Shown: positions 31,727 through 41,236 of the stretch, piece by piece
Layout: each line of letters begins with the position of its first letter
How positions within the stretch are numbered: the stretch's first letter is position 1
Assembly (NCBI GenBank): GCA_013995675.1
Contig: VWRR01000020.1
Location: 124,001 to 188,000 of the forward strand
Direction of reading: 5' to 3'
Length of the DNA: 64,000 nucleotides
Source of the DNA: Cyanidiococcus yangmingshanensis
Lineage: Eukaryota; Rhodophyta; Bangiophyceae; Cyanidiales; Cyanidiaceae
Program-made: the position numbers and the translations under genes
Notes under the pieces: generated by a model
What the model was told of the DNA's origin: nothing
What the model saw: the letters and a program-made list of their open reading frames with translations, nothing else
Databases searched by the model: none

Positions 31727-33487
31727 ATGGGATGGAAAGGTATTCAACAGCGTTTGGTTTACCGCGCTCGACTGTATGCTCTGATAAAAGAGTGCAGTAA
31801 GGATGCTTCAGTTGAGCTCGGGTACGGAAAGGAGCGGCATATACTCCCTGTCTCTGTGTTATCAAAAGCGACCCTGGCGACGACACCGACAACTTATGAA
31901 CGCACAGGCGCCTCTGAGTGGGTCTCTATGCGTGTGGAGCTGATAGAAACCTACTGGCTCGAGGCTAATGATTCGAGGACTGATGTTGGAAAGCAACACA
32001 ACGTTGGCGTCTACTTGCTTCTCTTTGAACCGCCCTCCGCACTGCTGCCATCCTCGGCGCTTGATGTCGGACAGTGTTCATGGCAGTCCGAGCTCGGGAC
32101 CGATATTCTGTGGATAGAGTGTTGTCGGACAAGATATTGCCGGCGTTCGCCAACGACTGGCTCGAAACCACCGCGGACGAGGTTTGCGACGGTAGGTCTC
32201 CGCGAGGCATTCCCGTCCGCTGTTCTGAACTCCGCAACGGAGCGTAGCATCACGCGCATAACAGAGGGGCTTCTTTTACAGGAACGGAAGGGGCGACATA
32301 CCCTGCTCAACGCCCTGCTGGATGAGATGCTTCGAAGCAAGGCAACACTTGCAGGAATCAGTGACCGCTTCGTTCGGGCTGTCTACGAGCTTGTATCTAC
32401 AGAGGCAGTTTATGCTGCCGATCTACAGACAATTCTTCGGGCATTTCTGCATCCAATTCGGGACGCATACAAGGTTGGACTATTACCCGCTGAACGCGAG
32501 CGTCTCCTCATCAGTTCCTTCTCGAATGTCGAGGTGCTCGCCAAAGTGCATCAGGACCTGGTCCAGGAGCTTCACGATTGTTTTCGAGAGTGGCAAGTTC
32601 CATCTCTATCCAGCGTTGCAGCAACGCCAGCCCGAGATGCCGGCGACGCATTGCCACTGGATCGTGTGGCTCGTATCCTACTCTCGAAAGCATTTCTCTT
32701 CCATCTGTATTCGCAGTACTGCTCTGACTTTGTCGAACGCAGCGAAAATTTGGAGCGAGTGCTTCAGCAAGACTCAACCATTCGAGACTTTTTGCAAAGA
32801 TGCGAAAGCTCTGAGCTCTGCCATGGAGAGAGTCTCGGATCCTTTCTGATCAAACCAGTACAACGCCTGACCCGCTACGGTCTTTTGATTCATAAGATCC
32901 GCAGAGAGAGCGTTGGCAGACCGTGTGAGCAGGAACTCCATGAAGCTGAGCGCCGTTTAGGAGAGATCGCCGAGCTGGCAAACAAACGCCAGGAACTAGC
33001 TGAAGATAGCCGGAGACTAGCTGCACTTTGTCTCGAGTGCGGTGGCGATCAGCGAGTGATCGCGCCCGGTCGTAGAATCATGCGTATTCAGGACGTCCAA
33101 TATCTGGAAAAAAGGTTGAGTGATGATACCAGCGGAGAAAACGCCCAAGCGGGACGACTTGTCCTGTTCCAGGATGCACTCATGCTGCTGAGATCGAAAA
33201 CATCGAGACGCCGAAAGGCTGGTTTCGTCATCCAGTGGATCGTGCCTATCGGCACACTTACAGTTAGGGAGCTCCATGATCATGCCGGATTCTCTGCAAA
33301 TGACTGCACGTTCCTCACTGGATCCGAGACTGCTGATTGGCTCGACGCGTTCGAGGAGGTGGCCGCCAAGAGGAACCCAACTCGAAAGTCATGGGAGGAG
33401 AACTTGTCGCCGCCGACCCATGATGCAGTCGAGTTTTGGGGTGCACATGCGGAGCTCCGACACCAACGTCGTAAGGCGTTTCATTAA
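31727..33487 (+). CDS. Dbl-family RhoGEF (DH-PH guanine nucleotide exchange factor)
   Basis: The protein is about 586 residues from the ATG at 31727. After about 200 residues without a known domain, a Dbl homology domain spans about 32370-32990: RAVYELVSTEAVYAADLQTI (CR1), a helical middle, then FLIKPVQRLTRYGLLIHKI (CR3, the most diagnostic DH motif), then a long last helix. A PH-like domain follows at about 33050-33390 (GRRIMRIQDVQYLEK, RLVLFQDALMLL, ending with a Trp helix SETADWLDAFEEVA). DH domains load GTP on Rho/Rac GTPases to control actin and polarity, at membranes through the PH domain. The frame is intact. Land plants lack Dbl-type GEFs and use PRONE proteins, so this gene stands out if the host is an alga. 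Confidence 0.88.
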   Translation: MGWKGIQQRLVYRARLYALIKECSKDASVELGYGKERHILPVSVLSKATLATTPTTYERTGASEWVSMRVELIETYWLEANDSRTDVGKQHNVGVYLLLFEPPSALLPSSALDVGQCSWQSELGTDILWIECCRTRYCRRSPTTGSKPPRTRFATVGLREAFPSAVLNSATERSITRITEGLLLQERKGRHTLLNALLDEMLRSKATLAGISDRFVRAVYELVSTEAVYAADLQTILRAFLHPIRDAYKVGLLPAERERLLISSFSNVEVLAKVHQDLVQELHDCFREWQVPSLSSVAATPARDAGDALPLDRVARILLSKAFLFHLYSQYCSDFVERSENLERVLQQDSTIRDFLQRCESSELCHGESLGSFLIKPVQRLTRYGLLIHKIRRESVGRPCEQELHEAERRLGEIAELANKRQELAEDSRRLAALCLECGGDQRVIAPGRRIMRIQDVQYLEKRLSDDTSGENAQAGRLVLFQDALMLLRSKTSRRRKAGFVIQWIVPIGTLTVRELHDHAGFSANDCTFLTGSETADWLDAFEEVAAKRNPTRKSWEENLSPPTHDAVEFWGAHAELRHQRRKAFH

Positions 33488-33771
33488 CCGAAACATTCGG
33501 TACAAAAAGTCGTCGATCTATCAAAAGAAACGTTCGAGTCAAATGTGTCCACTTTGATAGGACTAACCCTGCCGCACCGAGTCCAAATATTTTTTTCAGC
33601 AATGCTTGCATTGCTCACGACTCGTTGTCGCAGTATACAACAGCGAGGACAATAACTCGATAGGTCGGTATAGAATCGAACACTCTGGTGTTCGTGCGCC
33701 TGCTCCAGAAACGACAGCTTCGGGCTCGACTTCCAGTCGAAACCTTCTTCACTCCCGTGGTGAGTTTGCGG

Positions 33772-34035
33772 CTAGAGCCTTCGTTCGGTCGCCGATTCCT
33801 TGCTCGCTGAGTTCTCCATAGAGTGTAACGCGTTTCGGAGTCGGGCAATTTCTACTTCAAGCGTCCGGCGAGCCTGCTCACGTCCGAGCGCGTAGCCATA
33901 CCAACTGGAGGTTCCAGCCACGATGACAATAAACAGAGCCTGACCGAGCGTGGTTCTCCACGATGACGACCGTGCTTTGTGAGCTTCAGCAATAGTTCCC
34001 TCAAACCGGTGCAAGAAGCGGGCCCTGGAAAACAT
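33772..34035 (-). CDS. Small single-pass membrane protein, 87 aa
   Basis: The ATG is at 34035. A basic, Ser-rich N-terminus (MFSRARFLHRFEGT) resembles a mitochondrial or plastid presequence. A transmembrane helix follows (ALFIVIVAGTSSWYGYALG), then a charged amphipathic helix with heptad character (REQARRTLEVEIARLRNALHSME). The overall shape is that of a small organelle inner-membrane subunit or assembly factor, but no family is recognised. It converges on the RhoGEF gene. Confidence 0.55.
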   Translation of the reverse strand: MFSRARFLHRFEGTIAEAHKARSSSWRTTLGQALFIVIVAGTSSWYGYALGREQARRTLEVEIARLRNALHSMENSASKESATERRL

Positions 34036-34584
34036 CTAGTTTCCAGGTGGTCTCTAGCCGTTTCGGCAGCGATGACTGGCTTTGCAAGTAATGCACGTGC
34101 AGGGTTCACTACTTTCGAGCTGAGAGCGCGTTCTGCTCCATGGCCCGGCTCCGCTCCAAGGCCATCCCGTTCCGAACTTGGCCGTGATATGCATGAAGTT
34201 TTTTGTCGAAAACGACAAAAGTGGGATATCAGTCTGCAAATTCGGTGCTCAAATTGAGCCAGCCAATCGGATTTCCTCAACTATTCAAGTTTGTGTCAGT
34301 TTGGCAATATGCTTTTGCATGACCTCAAGGTCTTCGGTTGTCAAATCAAGCCTGTTGCCAGGGTGTCGGTTGTCAAGCATCAGTCTGACATCACTGAGCT
34401 TCAGGTACCTGAGTTTTTACAGGAACATAACGAACGCCTACTCAGCTCGCGGAAGATTCTCGAGCATTATTTTTCATCAAAATCTCAGTAAGCAGCGGGG
34501 GTTTCTTGGCTTGTGGCTGGGCTTGCCAGCCGAGGAGGCGGTGCTCAAGAGCCAAACGGGGCCCAAATGGAATCAACGCACTCT
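34036..34584. other. Spacer between the small membrane protein gene and the aminotransferase
   Basis: Plus-strand frames here (34178-34762, 34291-34491) lack domains; the first runs antisense into the aminotransferase 3' end. Nothing else is seen. It carries the promoter of the 33772-34035 gene and the 3' flank of the aminotransferase. Confidence 0.45.
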
Positions 34585-35982
34585 TCAGGACTTTAACGAC
34601 ATTCTTCGGTGTCGATATTCAGTGATCCCGTTGCTGAGTCTGTGGAGGGCCTCCCGTAGCGCGCCAACATCATTGCTGCAGCAAGCGCCAACTGAAACCC
34701 GCAACCAACAATCATCCGGTTCCATGCCGAAAATGCTCCCAGGAGCCACCAGCACTCGATAATGCTCCGCAAGAAAGCGACAAAGCTCCGTATCCCGCGC
34801 CTCACGACAGCTCGCTGACCTCTCTCGGTTCAAGATAACGCGGAAGAACACATAGAATGCACCAATGCGCAGCTGACGCTCGCTCGTGCCCTCCAGGCTC
34901 GCATCATTCAACCAGTGTGGCGATAATTGAACAATCCCAGCGCGTGCAAGCGATATCGCCCACTGCCACAGTTCCCGAACGTAAAGCAGCACTCGCAACC
35001 TCCTCGACTGGAGTATGGTTATACATCCAATGTCATGGAGCACGCAGACAGCGAGAAGTTGGCTTTGACGGGATGCATGTGTCGCAACTGTGTCATTCAC
35101 TCTTCGGAGGATGTCAAAGAGGTCGCGGCCCTCATGTGCTCTTATCGAGCGTGAACAAACAGTATAGCCAACGCGGTATCCCGCCATGCCGAATGACTTT
35201 GACATCGAGAAAATGTGTATCGTTCTCCGATTCATGAGATAGGGTCGGCCTTTGCTCACCGCCATACCCGCGAGGCTGGACGGCCTTTCGGCCGACTCTA
35301 CGAACAAGTTACCGGCCCGCTCAGTTAGCTGCATCTCAAAATCGAAGTGCTCATAGGCCTCATCAACAATGAGCCACCAGCCATGGCGTTCACAAATATT
35401 GGCTATTTTCCACAAAGCCGCATTCTCCAGTACAAGACCAGTAGGGTTGCACGGTGTGCATACCACGACAGCGCGCACCTTTCCGGACGCGGATTCATCA
35501 ATAGCACCCTTGCGTTCAGCATAGCGCTGCAGTGCTTCCGCCGCAGCACCGTCTTCCGCAATATCCAGCACAACAGGCTGCAGTCCCGCCAGCACGCAAG
35601 CTGAATAGTGTGAAAAATAATAAGGGGCAAATAGAATAACGCGATCGCCTCCGTCCGCGACGGCCAGTAAAACATTCAAAAAGGCCTGGTTCGCTCCAGC
35701 GGTCACCAAGATTGAACATCCCTCCGAATCTGCATCCAAACCGTTGTGCAAAAAGAGCTTCTCACGCAGTGCAGCAAGTAGCGCTGGCTCGCCTGCCACC
35801 GGTCCGTAGCCGCCACCGATCTCCGCTGCTCGCAGACCCGCCTCTCGCAGCGCCATCGGTGTAGGTCCATAGCCAACGCCACCAGCGCACATCCGGCATA
35901 TTCCCGTTAGGTGCCCATAAGAACTCTCAAGATCGTCGACAAGCGCTCTCGGCGCTTGCAGTCCTCGCTTGGAAAGACTCAT
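34585..35982 (-). CDS. Class I/II (fold type I) PLP-dependent aminotransferase
   Basis: The ATG at 35982 (MSLSKRGLQAPRALVDDL) opens a 465-residue protein, slightly longer than the usual 380-420. Diagnostic blocks in order are: GGGYGPVAGEPALLAALREK, LVTAGANQAFLNVLLA (cofactor phosphate region), FAPYYFSHYSA (aromatic stacking), VVCTPCNPTGLVLENAAL, WWLIVDEAYEHFDF (the Asp pairing with the PLP nitrogen), and SMSKSFGMAGYRVGY with the Schiff-base Lys. The C-terminal domain ends with DDCWLRVSVGACCSNDVGAL, where the Arg binds the substrate carboxylate. The family transfers amino groups between amino acids and 2-oxo acids. The exact substrate (aspartate, aromatic or kynurenine type) cannot be read here. 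The region after the active Lys (THASRQSQLLAVCVLHDIG) fits the family poorly, perhaps from two compensating indels. Confidence 0.88.
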   Translation of the reverse strand: MSLSKRGLQAPRALVDDLESSYGHLTGICRMCAGGVGYGPTPMALREAGLRAAEIGGGYGPVAGEPALLAALREKLFLHNGLDADSEGCSILVTAGANQAFLNVLLAVADGGDRVILFAPYYFSHYSACVLAGLQPVVLDIAEDGAAAEALQRYAERKGAIDESASGKVRAVVVCTPCNPTGLVLENAALWKIANICERHGWWLIVDEAYEHFDFEMQLTERAGNLFVESAERPSSLAGMAVSKGRPYLMNRRTIHIFSMSKSFGMAGYRVGYTVCSRSIRAHEGRDLFDILRRVNDTVATHASRQSQLLAVCVLHDIGCITILQSRRLRVLLYVRELWQWAISLARAGIVQLSPHWLNDASLEGTSERQLRIGAFYVFFRVILNRERSASCREARDTELCRFLAEHYRVLVAPGSIFGMEPDDCWLRVSVGACCSNDVGALREALHRLSNGITEYRHRRMSLKS

Positions 35983-36915
35983 GGAGCAGATCGATATTTC
36001 GGTGGATGAGGCGCCATACCCAATTCCAACCTTGCCTATGCGTCACCCGTTTCAGCACTCAATCTCATATCCCAAGCATTTCTATGGTCACGCACGACAA
36101 CTGATCGTTCTTCGTTCCTACGTTCCAATCATGCTCTCGCCCAGGCGCTACCCTTCATCGTTACTCAATTCCGATGTTCCGTCCATATCTATGGTCACGC
36201 ACGACAACTGATCGTCCTTCGTTCCTACGTTCCAATCATGCTCTCGCCCAGGCGCTACCCTTCATCGTTACTCAATTCCAATGTTCCGTCCATATCTATG
36301 GTCATGCACGACAACTGATCGTCCTTCGTTCCTACGTTCCAATCATTTCCATCCTCATGCAATACAAGTGATCACGAGTCGAGTCTAATTCTCATGCGAT
36401 CGACCATCGTTATTCGCTTCCTGCCCCATTCATCAATTCGTTTCTGCACGCGCAAAGAGCGCACCAAGGCGATCGCATTGCGTCTTCTGACCCCACTCAC
36501 TCAGCGCTGCGCTGCTTGTGTCCCTGACGATCGATGCGCACGACGACACCCATCGGGAGGCGCGTGCTTGCTCGGATCGGGCACGCGCAACCAACGATGG
36601 CGCCCGTCTTCCTCGAATTGAGCGTCCAGTTTCTGTGGTTGTCAGCGACGCGCACAGAGCAAGCATCCACTGCCGATCGGCGTGCGCAGCAGGACGCGCG
36701 TAGACGAGGCAGTCATGACGTGGTGGCGTGCAACGCCGAGCGAGAGCGCCGCGGCTCGACGAATGGCCCCCTACCGCCGCCGCGCCAGCAGCTCGGGCGA
36801 AGGCGTCCGATGCTGGCCCGAGAGAAAATTGCGTTCGTTGACTGACAGGCGCACGGTCGTTCGTGACAGCACGAGTGAACTCGTTTGTCGCGTAACGTGT
36901 TCCGATAGCTTGCGA
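35983..36915. promoter_or_regulatory. Divergent intergenic region carrying a 107-bp tandem array
   Basis: This is the spacer between the aminotransferase (minus) and the STAR/KH gene (plus). It contains the array at 36081-36346. The KH frame is open back to about 36682, and another ATG at 36715 exists, so part of this spacer might be coding. The translated text there (MTWWRATPSESAAARR) does not look conserved. Confidence 0.45.
36081..36346. repeat. Tandem repeat, 107-bp unit, about 2.5 copies
   Basis: Units start at 36081, 36188 and 36295, each with TCTATGGTCA followed by YGCACGACAACTGATCG. The third is cut after 52 bases, at 36346. Differences are single bases (for example TTC/TCC near 36109, CCGATG/CCAATG). 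The array also contains pairs such as TTCGTTCCTACGTTCC, giving shorter internal similarity. Confidence 0.97.
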
Positions 36916-38862
36916 ATGACAGACGCGCAGATCACGCGTCTCGATGGAATATGGGGGAATAATGGGTTGCGAGGTGAGCGTGCAGAACGCGCGAAAAGGG
37001 ATGGAGGTGCTGGTGTTTTGGACACAGCGTCTCTGTTGACTGGCCGTACAGGTTCGCTGGAGAGCCTCCACAGTCAGGTGTCGTTGGTGAGTCCGACCCC
37101 AACGCCGTGGGGATCGACTGTATCATTGAGCAACTCTAGTGTGAACTATAGCGCGGGTGTAGCGCCCGCGACGGAGGGCGAGGGTGTAACCGGAGCGAGT
37201 TGGGCGAGGGGGTCTCCCAGCGGGACAGGAGCTGGCGAGATGCCACTCCCGGAGGGGCTCGGAGGCGTTTTTGGAGGGTCTACCGGGTCTCGTAACGTGG
37301 AGCTTTCACACGAGACCCTGGGGGCGAATAAAGTGAATACGTATTCAACGTACAGTTTTGGAGCGGCCTCCAAGGCGGGGCTGGGAACAAGCGCGTTGCC
37401 GACAACCTACGAGGACAGCGTGCCCTCGTACCTGCTTCAAGAGGGTCACGAGCTGAAAGCGCACGACATATGGGCACCGGAGGATACACGAGATGTATGG
37501 GGTGAATCTACTGGCAATTCCTTGCATTCAACGCAAGCATTTTCAGTGCCGCGTTTGGGTGAACGCTGGAACCCGAGACCATTTTTGGCGCCCTTGCAGT
37601 CCACCGGTCGAAGCGGGATGGCACCACTGCCACCTCGTCGTTGCGCATCTTTCGCGGCGCTTCCGAGCGATAGTAGTGCACCCGTGGCGGCCTCTTTTTC
37701 AGCCAACACGGCCAAACTCGTGCTTGAAGAGCTCCGACAGGAGAAGGTTATCCTCGAAAACATGAAAGAGCGTGTGCCCCGAGTATGGCTGCTTTTGTGT
37801 GCCGAAATTCACCGTGTACAGGAAATCCTGCAGCAGTACTGCGCGAACGCATCGTCCGACGATGGGATAACACTGAGCAGAAATTTTTCAAGAAATGTTC
37901 CCGAAAGCCTGGGCGCACCTTCAAACGCAACGCTGAGCGGGAATTCGAACGGGACTCTTCATTTGGGTATGCCTCGCTCGAGTAGCGGAAGCTTTTACAA
38001 CGAGAGCACCATTCCCGTCCCAGTGGCACACTCTGCAAGTGATTCCATCGCCTATGGCTCGGGACTGCTTTCTGACGCTACAACTCAGGATACCGGCGAT
38101 CCGGTGCCATTAACGAGGGCGGCAATTATAGCTGGGGCGAGTAGTGAGTCAATTGGACCCGGAGTTGTGCTCCCAGTCACGGCTAGCAACAAGGCTCATG
38201 GACGAAATATCATCAAGAAGCGATGCCGAGTATCCGTACCGGCAGATCAGTACCCAGATTACAATTTCGTGGGCCGCCTGCTTGGTCCTCGTGGCGCCAC
38301 TTTGAAAAAGCTTGAAAGAGAGACGGGATGTAAGATCATGATTCGAGGCAAAGGTTCCATCCGGAAGGACAAGGAGAGTGAAGTCCGCGGCAAACCAGGA
38401 TGGGAACATGTTTTCAGCGAACCGCTCCATGTTATTTTGGAGGCAGAGATGGAGGAGAGCCAAGCCGATTATGCTCTGGAACGCGCCAAGGAACTCGTAG
38501 AGCTGCTCCTGATTCCTGTTCCGGAAGATCGCGATACGCTCAAACGGGAACAGCTGCGAGAGCTAGCGATTTTGAATGGAACCCTGAGATGTAGCTGGCC
38601 CGGTAACGAGTCAGGATCAGCAGCACCAACGACGACAACAGCAAGCAATCCGGGGACGAGTGCAACCGAAATGCAGCTTGGTCTGGCGTCGGGGCGACGT
38701 ACGCGAAGGTCCCTCTCTACGACTGGCGCTGTTTCAGCCGGGACACGATCAGGTGCTGCAAGCTCTGGCAGCGCTGGCTCACCGCAGTCAAATAACGAGT
38801 ACCGAATATTTGGCCTGGGTGGCTCACTCGGAAACCTGAGTCTGTCGGACATGAACGGATAG
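36916..38862 (+). CDS. STAR-family single KH-domain RNA-binding protein (Quaking/SF1-like)
   Basis: From the ATG at 36916 (MTDAQITRLDGIWGNNG) the protein is about 648 residues; a start at 36715 is possible. About 400 residues of Ser/Gly/Thr-rich sequence precede a helix (FSANTAKLVLEELRQEKVIL, a Qua1-like dimer region position) and then a maxi-KH/STAR core at about 38215-38590. Its landmarks are RCRVSVPADQYPDYNFVGRL, LLGPRGATLKKLERETGCKI (the GPRG loop), MIRGKGSIRKDKESEVRGKP, WEHVFSEPLHVILEAEME, and the Qua2-like end LKREQLRELAILNGTLR. The tail is Thr/Ser/Gly-rich. STAR proteins bind UACUAAY-like RNA and act in splicing, mRNA stability or translation. The frame is intact. Confidence 0.92.
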   Translation: MTDAQITRLDGIWGNNGLRGERAERAKRDGGAGVLDTASLLTGRTGSLESLHSQVSLVSPTPTPWGSTVSLSNSSVNYSAGVAPATEGEGVTGASWARGSPSGTGAGEMPLPEGLGGVFGGSTGSRNVELSHETLGANKVNTYSTYSFGAASKAGLGTSALPTTYEDSVPSYLLQEGHELKAHDIWAPEDTRDVWGESTGNSLHSTQAFSVPRLGERWNPRPFLAPLQSTGRSGMAPLPPRRCASFAALPSDSSAPVAASFSANTAKLVLEELRQEKVILENMKERVPRVWLLLCAEIHRVQEILQQYCANASSDDGITLSRNFSRNVPESLGAPSNATLSGNSNGTLHLGMPRSSSGSFYNESTIPVPVAHSASDSIAYGSGLLSDATTQDTGDPVPLTRAAIIAGASSESIGPGVVLPVTASNKAHGRNIIKKRCRVSVPADQYPDYNFVGRLLGPRGATLKKLERETGCKIMIRGKGSIRKDKESEVRGKPGWEHVFSEPLHVILEAEMEESQADYALERAKELVELLLIPVPEDRDTLKREQLRELAILNGTLRCSWPGNESGSAAPTTTTASNPGTSATEMQLGLASGRRTRRSLSTTGAVSAGTRSGAASSGSAGSPQSNNEYRIFGLGGSLGNLSLSDMNG

Positions 38863-39422
38863 TAGAATCTGCACTGAAGCACCGTTAGCGATGCAACTGA
38901 CGCCTGCATCGTCGATACTTTTGCTATCCGATACCACTCCGTAGGGCGTATCGGAAACTCAAAGCTCGTTTTCGACAGCGATGATGCAAGCTTTTCTGAA
39001 CTTTTTTAGAGAATGCTCTTGAAGCTTCAGCACTACATGTTTTGAATGCATCCTCGTTGGCACTTATCATTGAGCTCTTAGCGCAAGCAAGCATGGATAC
39101 CTCCAGATCCGCTGTAATGATATTGACAAAACTGATTGATAATATTTTGTTTGCGTAGATAGGCTGGCAAGGCCTGATCTATTGCAAATGCATTTGTACA
39201 AAATTTGTATTTTACTTTGGGTGCGCAGACGCAGAATTTACTTCTTTGATATTTAAAGTCGCCCATAGCATTTGCAACACGCAGAACGATTTTGGATGAA
39301 AGTGCATAGAAGCGACTATTTCTTCGTCGAATAGACTCTGCTCATGGCATCGCTCCGCTCCTTGTGTGACCATCTTGAGCAGAATTCTGCTTGCAGGAGT
39401 ACCAGCATGCCACCGAATCGAC
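38863..39422. other. AT-rich spacer after the KH gene
   Basis: No supported gene. The GC content drops relative to the coding flanks (for example TTGATAATATTTTGTTTGCG near 39137). A 62-codon minus frame at 39078-39266 has no domain. Confidence 0.45.
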
Positions 39423-40116
39423 ATGGCCCCGAAACCCCGACCAGCTCAATTCCCCGAGTACGCCAATCACCTACGGGTTCCTTCAGTTCAGAAAAACGCA
39501 TCGTCGCAGGTTTATGTCAACTTTGCATGGGATTTTCACAAGCTTTGCAACCAAGGAAAAGTACCTGATCTCTTGACTCGTCGAGCCCCGGCTGCGATAT
39601 CTACCGTGATTGGTTACGCGACCAGTCTCCGATATCCTCAATGTTTTCTGCACGCTCGGAGGCGTTCCCCCAGGGTGGCATGTATGAAAAAAGAACGAAA
39701 AGGAAGGAAACTCATTTCCCATGCTTTTCTGATCTGGAAAAGTCGTCGGCGAAGGCTAAGACTTTTTCGGTGCATCGGCTCGTTGTCACGTGTCCGACGC
39801 ACAGCGAATGCAGTCATGCTCCCCATTAGGCGCTGGCCGTGTGGTTCTGGCCGAGTGAACAGAACTTTTGAGTTGCCTTATTGGTATCTTGTTCATCAGA
39901 ACGTATCATTCCCTGTATCATACCAAATTCAAGCACGACAGATACGGGTCGCTGCTGCAACTGGACGATGACTTACCGGAGCTTCAAACTTTGGCCACGG
40001 TGCTTCGTGGATTGGCCACGCGCGTGGTCTGTGCACCAGATACCATTGAAAATGATGATCCATACGAGAACGTAAGTTCTCGGACCTCAAGATCTCTATT
40101 TTACATTCGTCTATGA
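39423..40116 (+). CDS. Possible fragmented gene, unrecognised
   Basis: An ATG at 39423 opens MAPKPRPAQFPEYANHL and continues with QVYVNFAWDFHKLCNQGKVP, which looks like true protein. Further on, coding-like text sits in a different frame (DRYGSLLQLDDDLPELQTLA followed by TVLRGLATRVVCAPDTIEND, 39940-40070). Between the two all frames are poor. This may be a small gene broken by indels or containing an intron. No family is recognised, and the limits given are only outer bounds. Confidence 0.3.
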
Positions 40117-41236
40117 TACGCAGAAATGGGCCCGGAATCGTCCAAAGTAACCATCGCTCGATGCGAAATTGGAATGAATGAAAATACTGCGTTTCCAATC
40201 AAGGCATTCACAAGGAGATAGAGACTTGAAATTATTTCGACTGCCTTTTCGGAACTTTTCAGGCACTTTGGGTGCTGGATCGATTGGGGCCTCAGAGCCC
40301 CTATTGCACTCCGTTCTCGAAATATCCCAGTTTTTTCCTTTGAAAAGCTTGTCCCGAGTGACCCGACGATCTCCAGCTCTCTAAAAAGATTCAACACGGG
40401 CATTCCAACCCGTCATCCGGGTCGAACGGGCAGCAAATCGAAGAGTATCGACACCGTTGTTAGCAAATTTACTGGATGTGAGCGTAGGACCAACGTCCTT
40501 TAGGGCGCGTGTCGCCTACCTTGCAATCACGAGGGTGTTGGCCTTCCAGAATTCCGATGGCCGGAGTGAATCCCGTGTTGTACAGTTTAGAACCTTCTGT
40601 GATATTTTGATGGCAGTTTGAGTGAACAGCTACATGGGTTCAGCGATGCGCTACATGGCTATCTCGCAACTCTCTGAGGTTGCAAACTGCCCATCGCAAA
40701 GGCCCGCCTCGATTGTATTTGTGATCCTTGCAAGTCAACATCGATGCAAAACCCGACGTTCGATGCCATTCGTACGCGATCGAGTTCGACCTCGGGCGAT
40801 ACAGGAAAAAGTCAACCGAAGCTCAGAGCCATGCTAGTTTACCGAGCTCGCCACACGCTACACTGATGCTCCATACAACGCAATCAAATCGCCTTGAAGG
40901 CATTTTCGGCTTGCTCGCATGCTAGCGAAGAGGTATCAGCGTTGGCCACAGGGCAAGCAAATCTCATACTTCCGTTGACTCTGAGGTCAGACCTGTGGTT
41001 AAGAAACAATGTTTTGCTAATTCACGAGCAAACTATCTCATTCAGAAATATAACGGTGTGATCGAAGGCTTGCTTCGTGTACTCGTCACCCCCGACTGGA
41101 AAAGAGGTTTTTAGGGTTTTCAGGAAGAGTATCTGCCGAACAGGTCTCCTTGCGATATCAGAAGAAGGCCTGTGAAGTATAAAACCTCCAATATTCTTTC
41201 GAATACGAAGCTCACACAACCTGTGAACAGTCCCTC
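40117..41236. other. 1.1-kb gene-poor stretch
   Basis: Only short open frames below 100 codons, none with a domain. No repeat or RNA gene is recognised. It precedes the ELP5 3' end. Confidence 0.5.
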
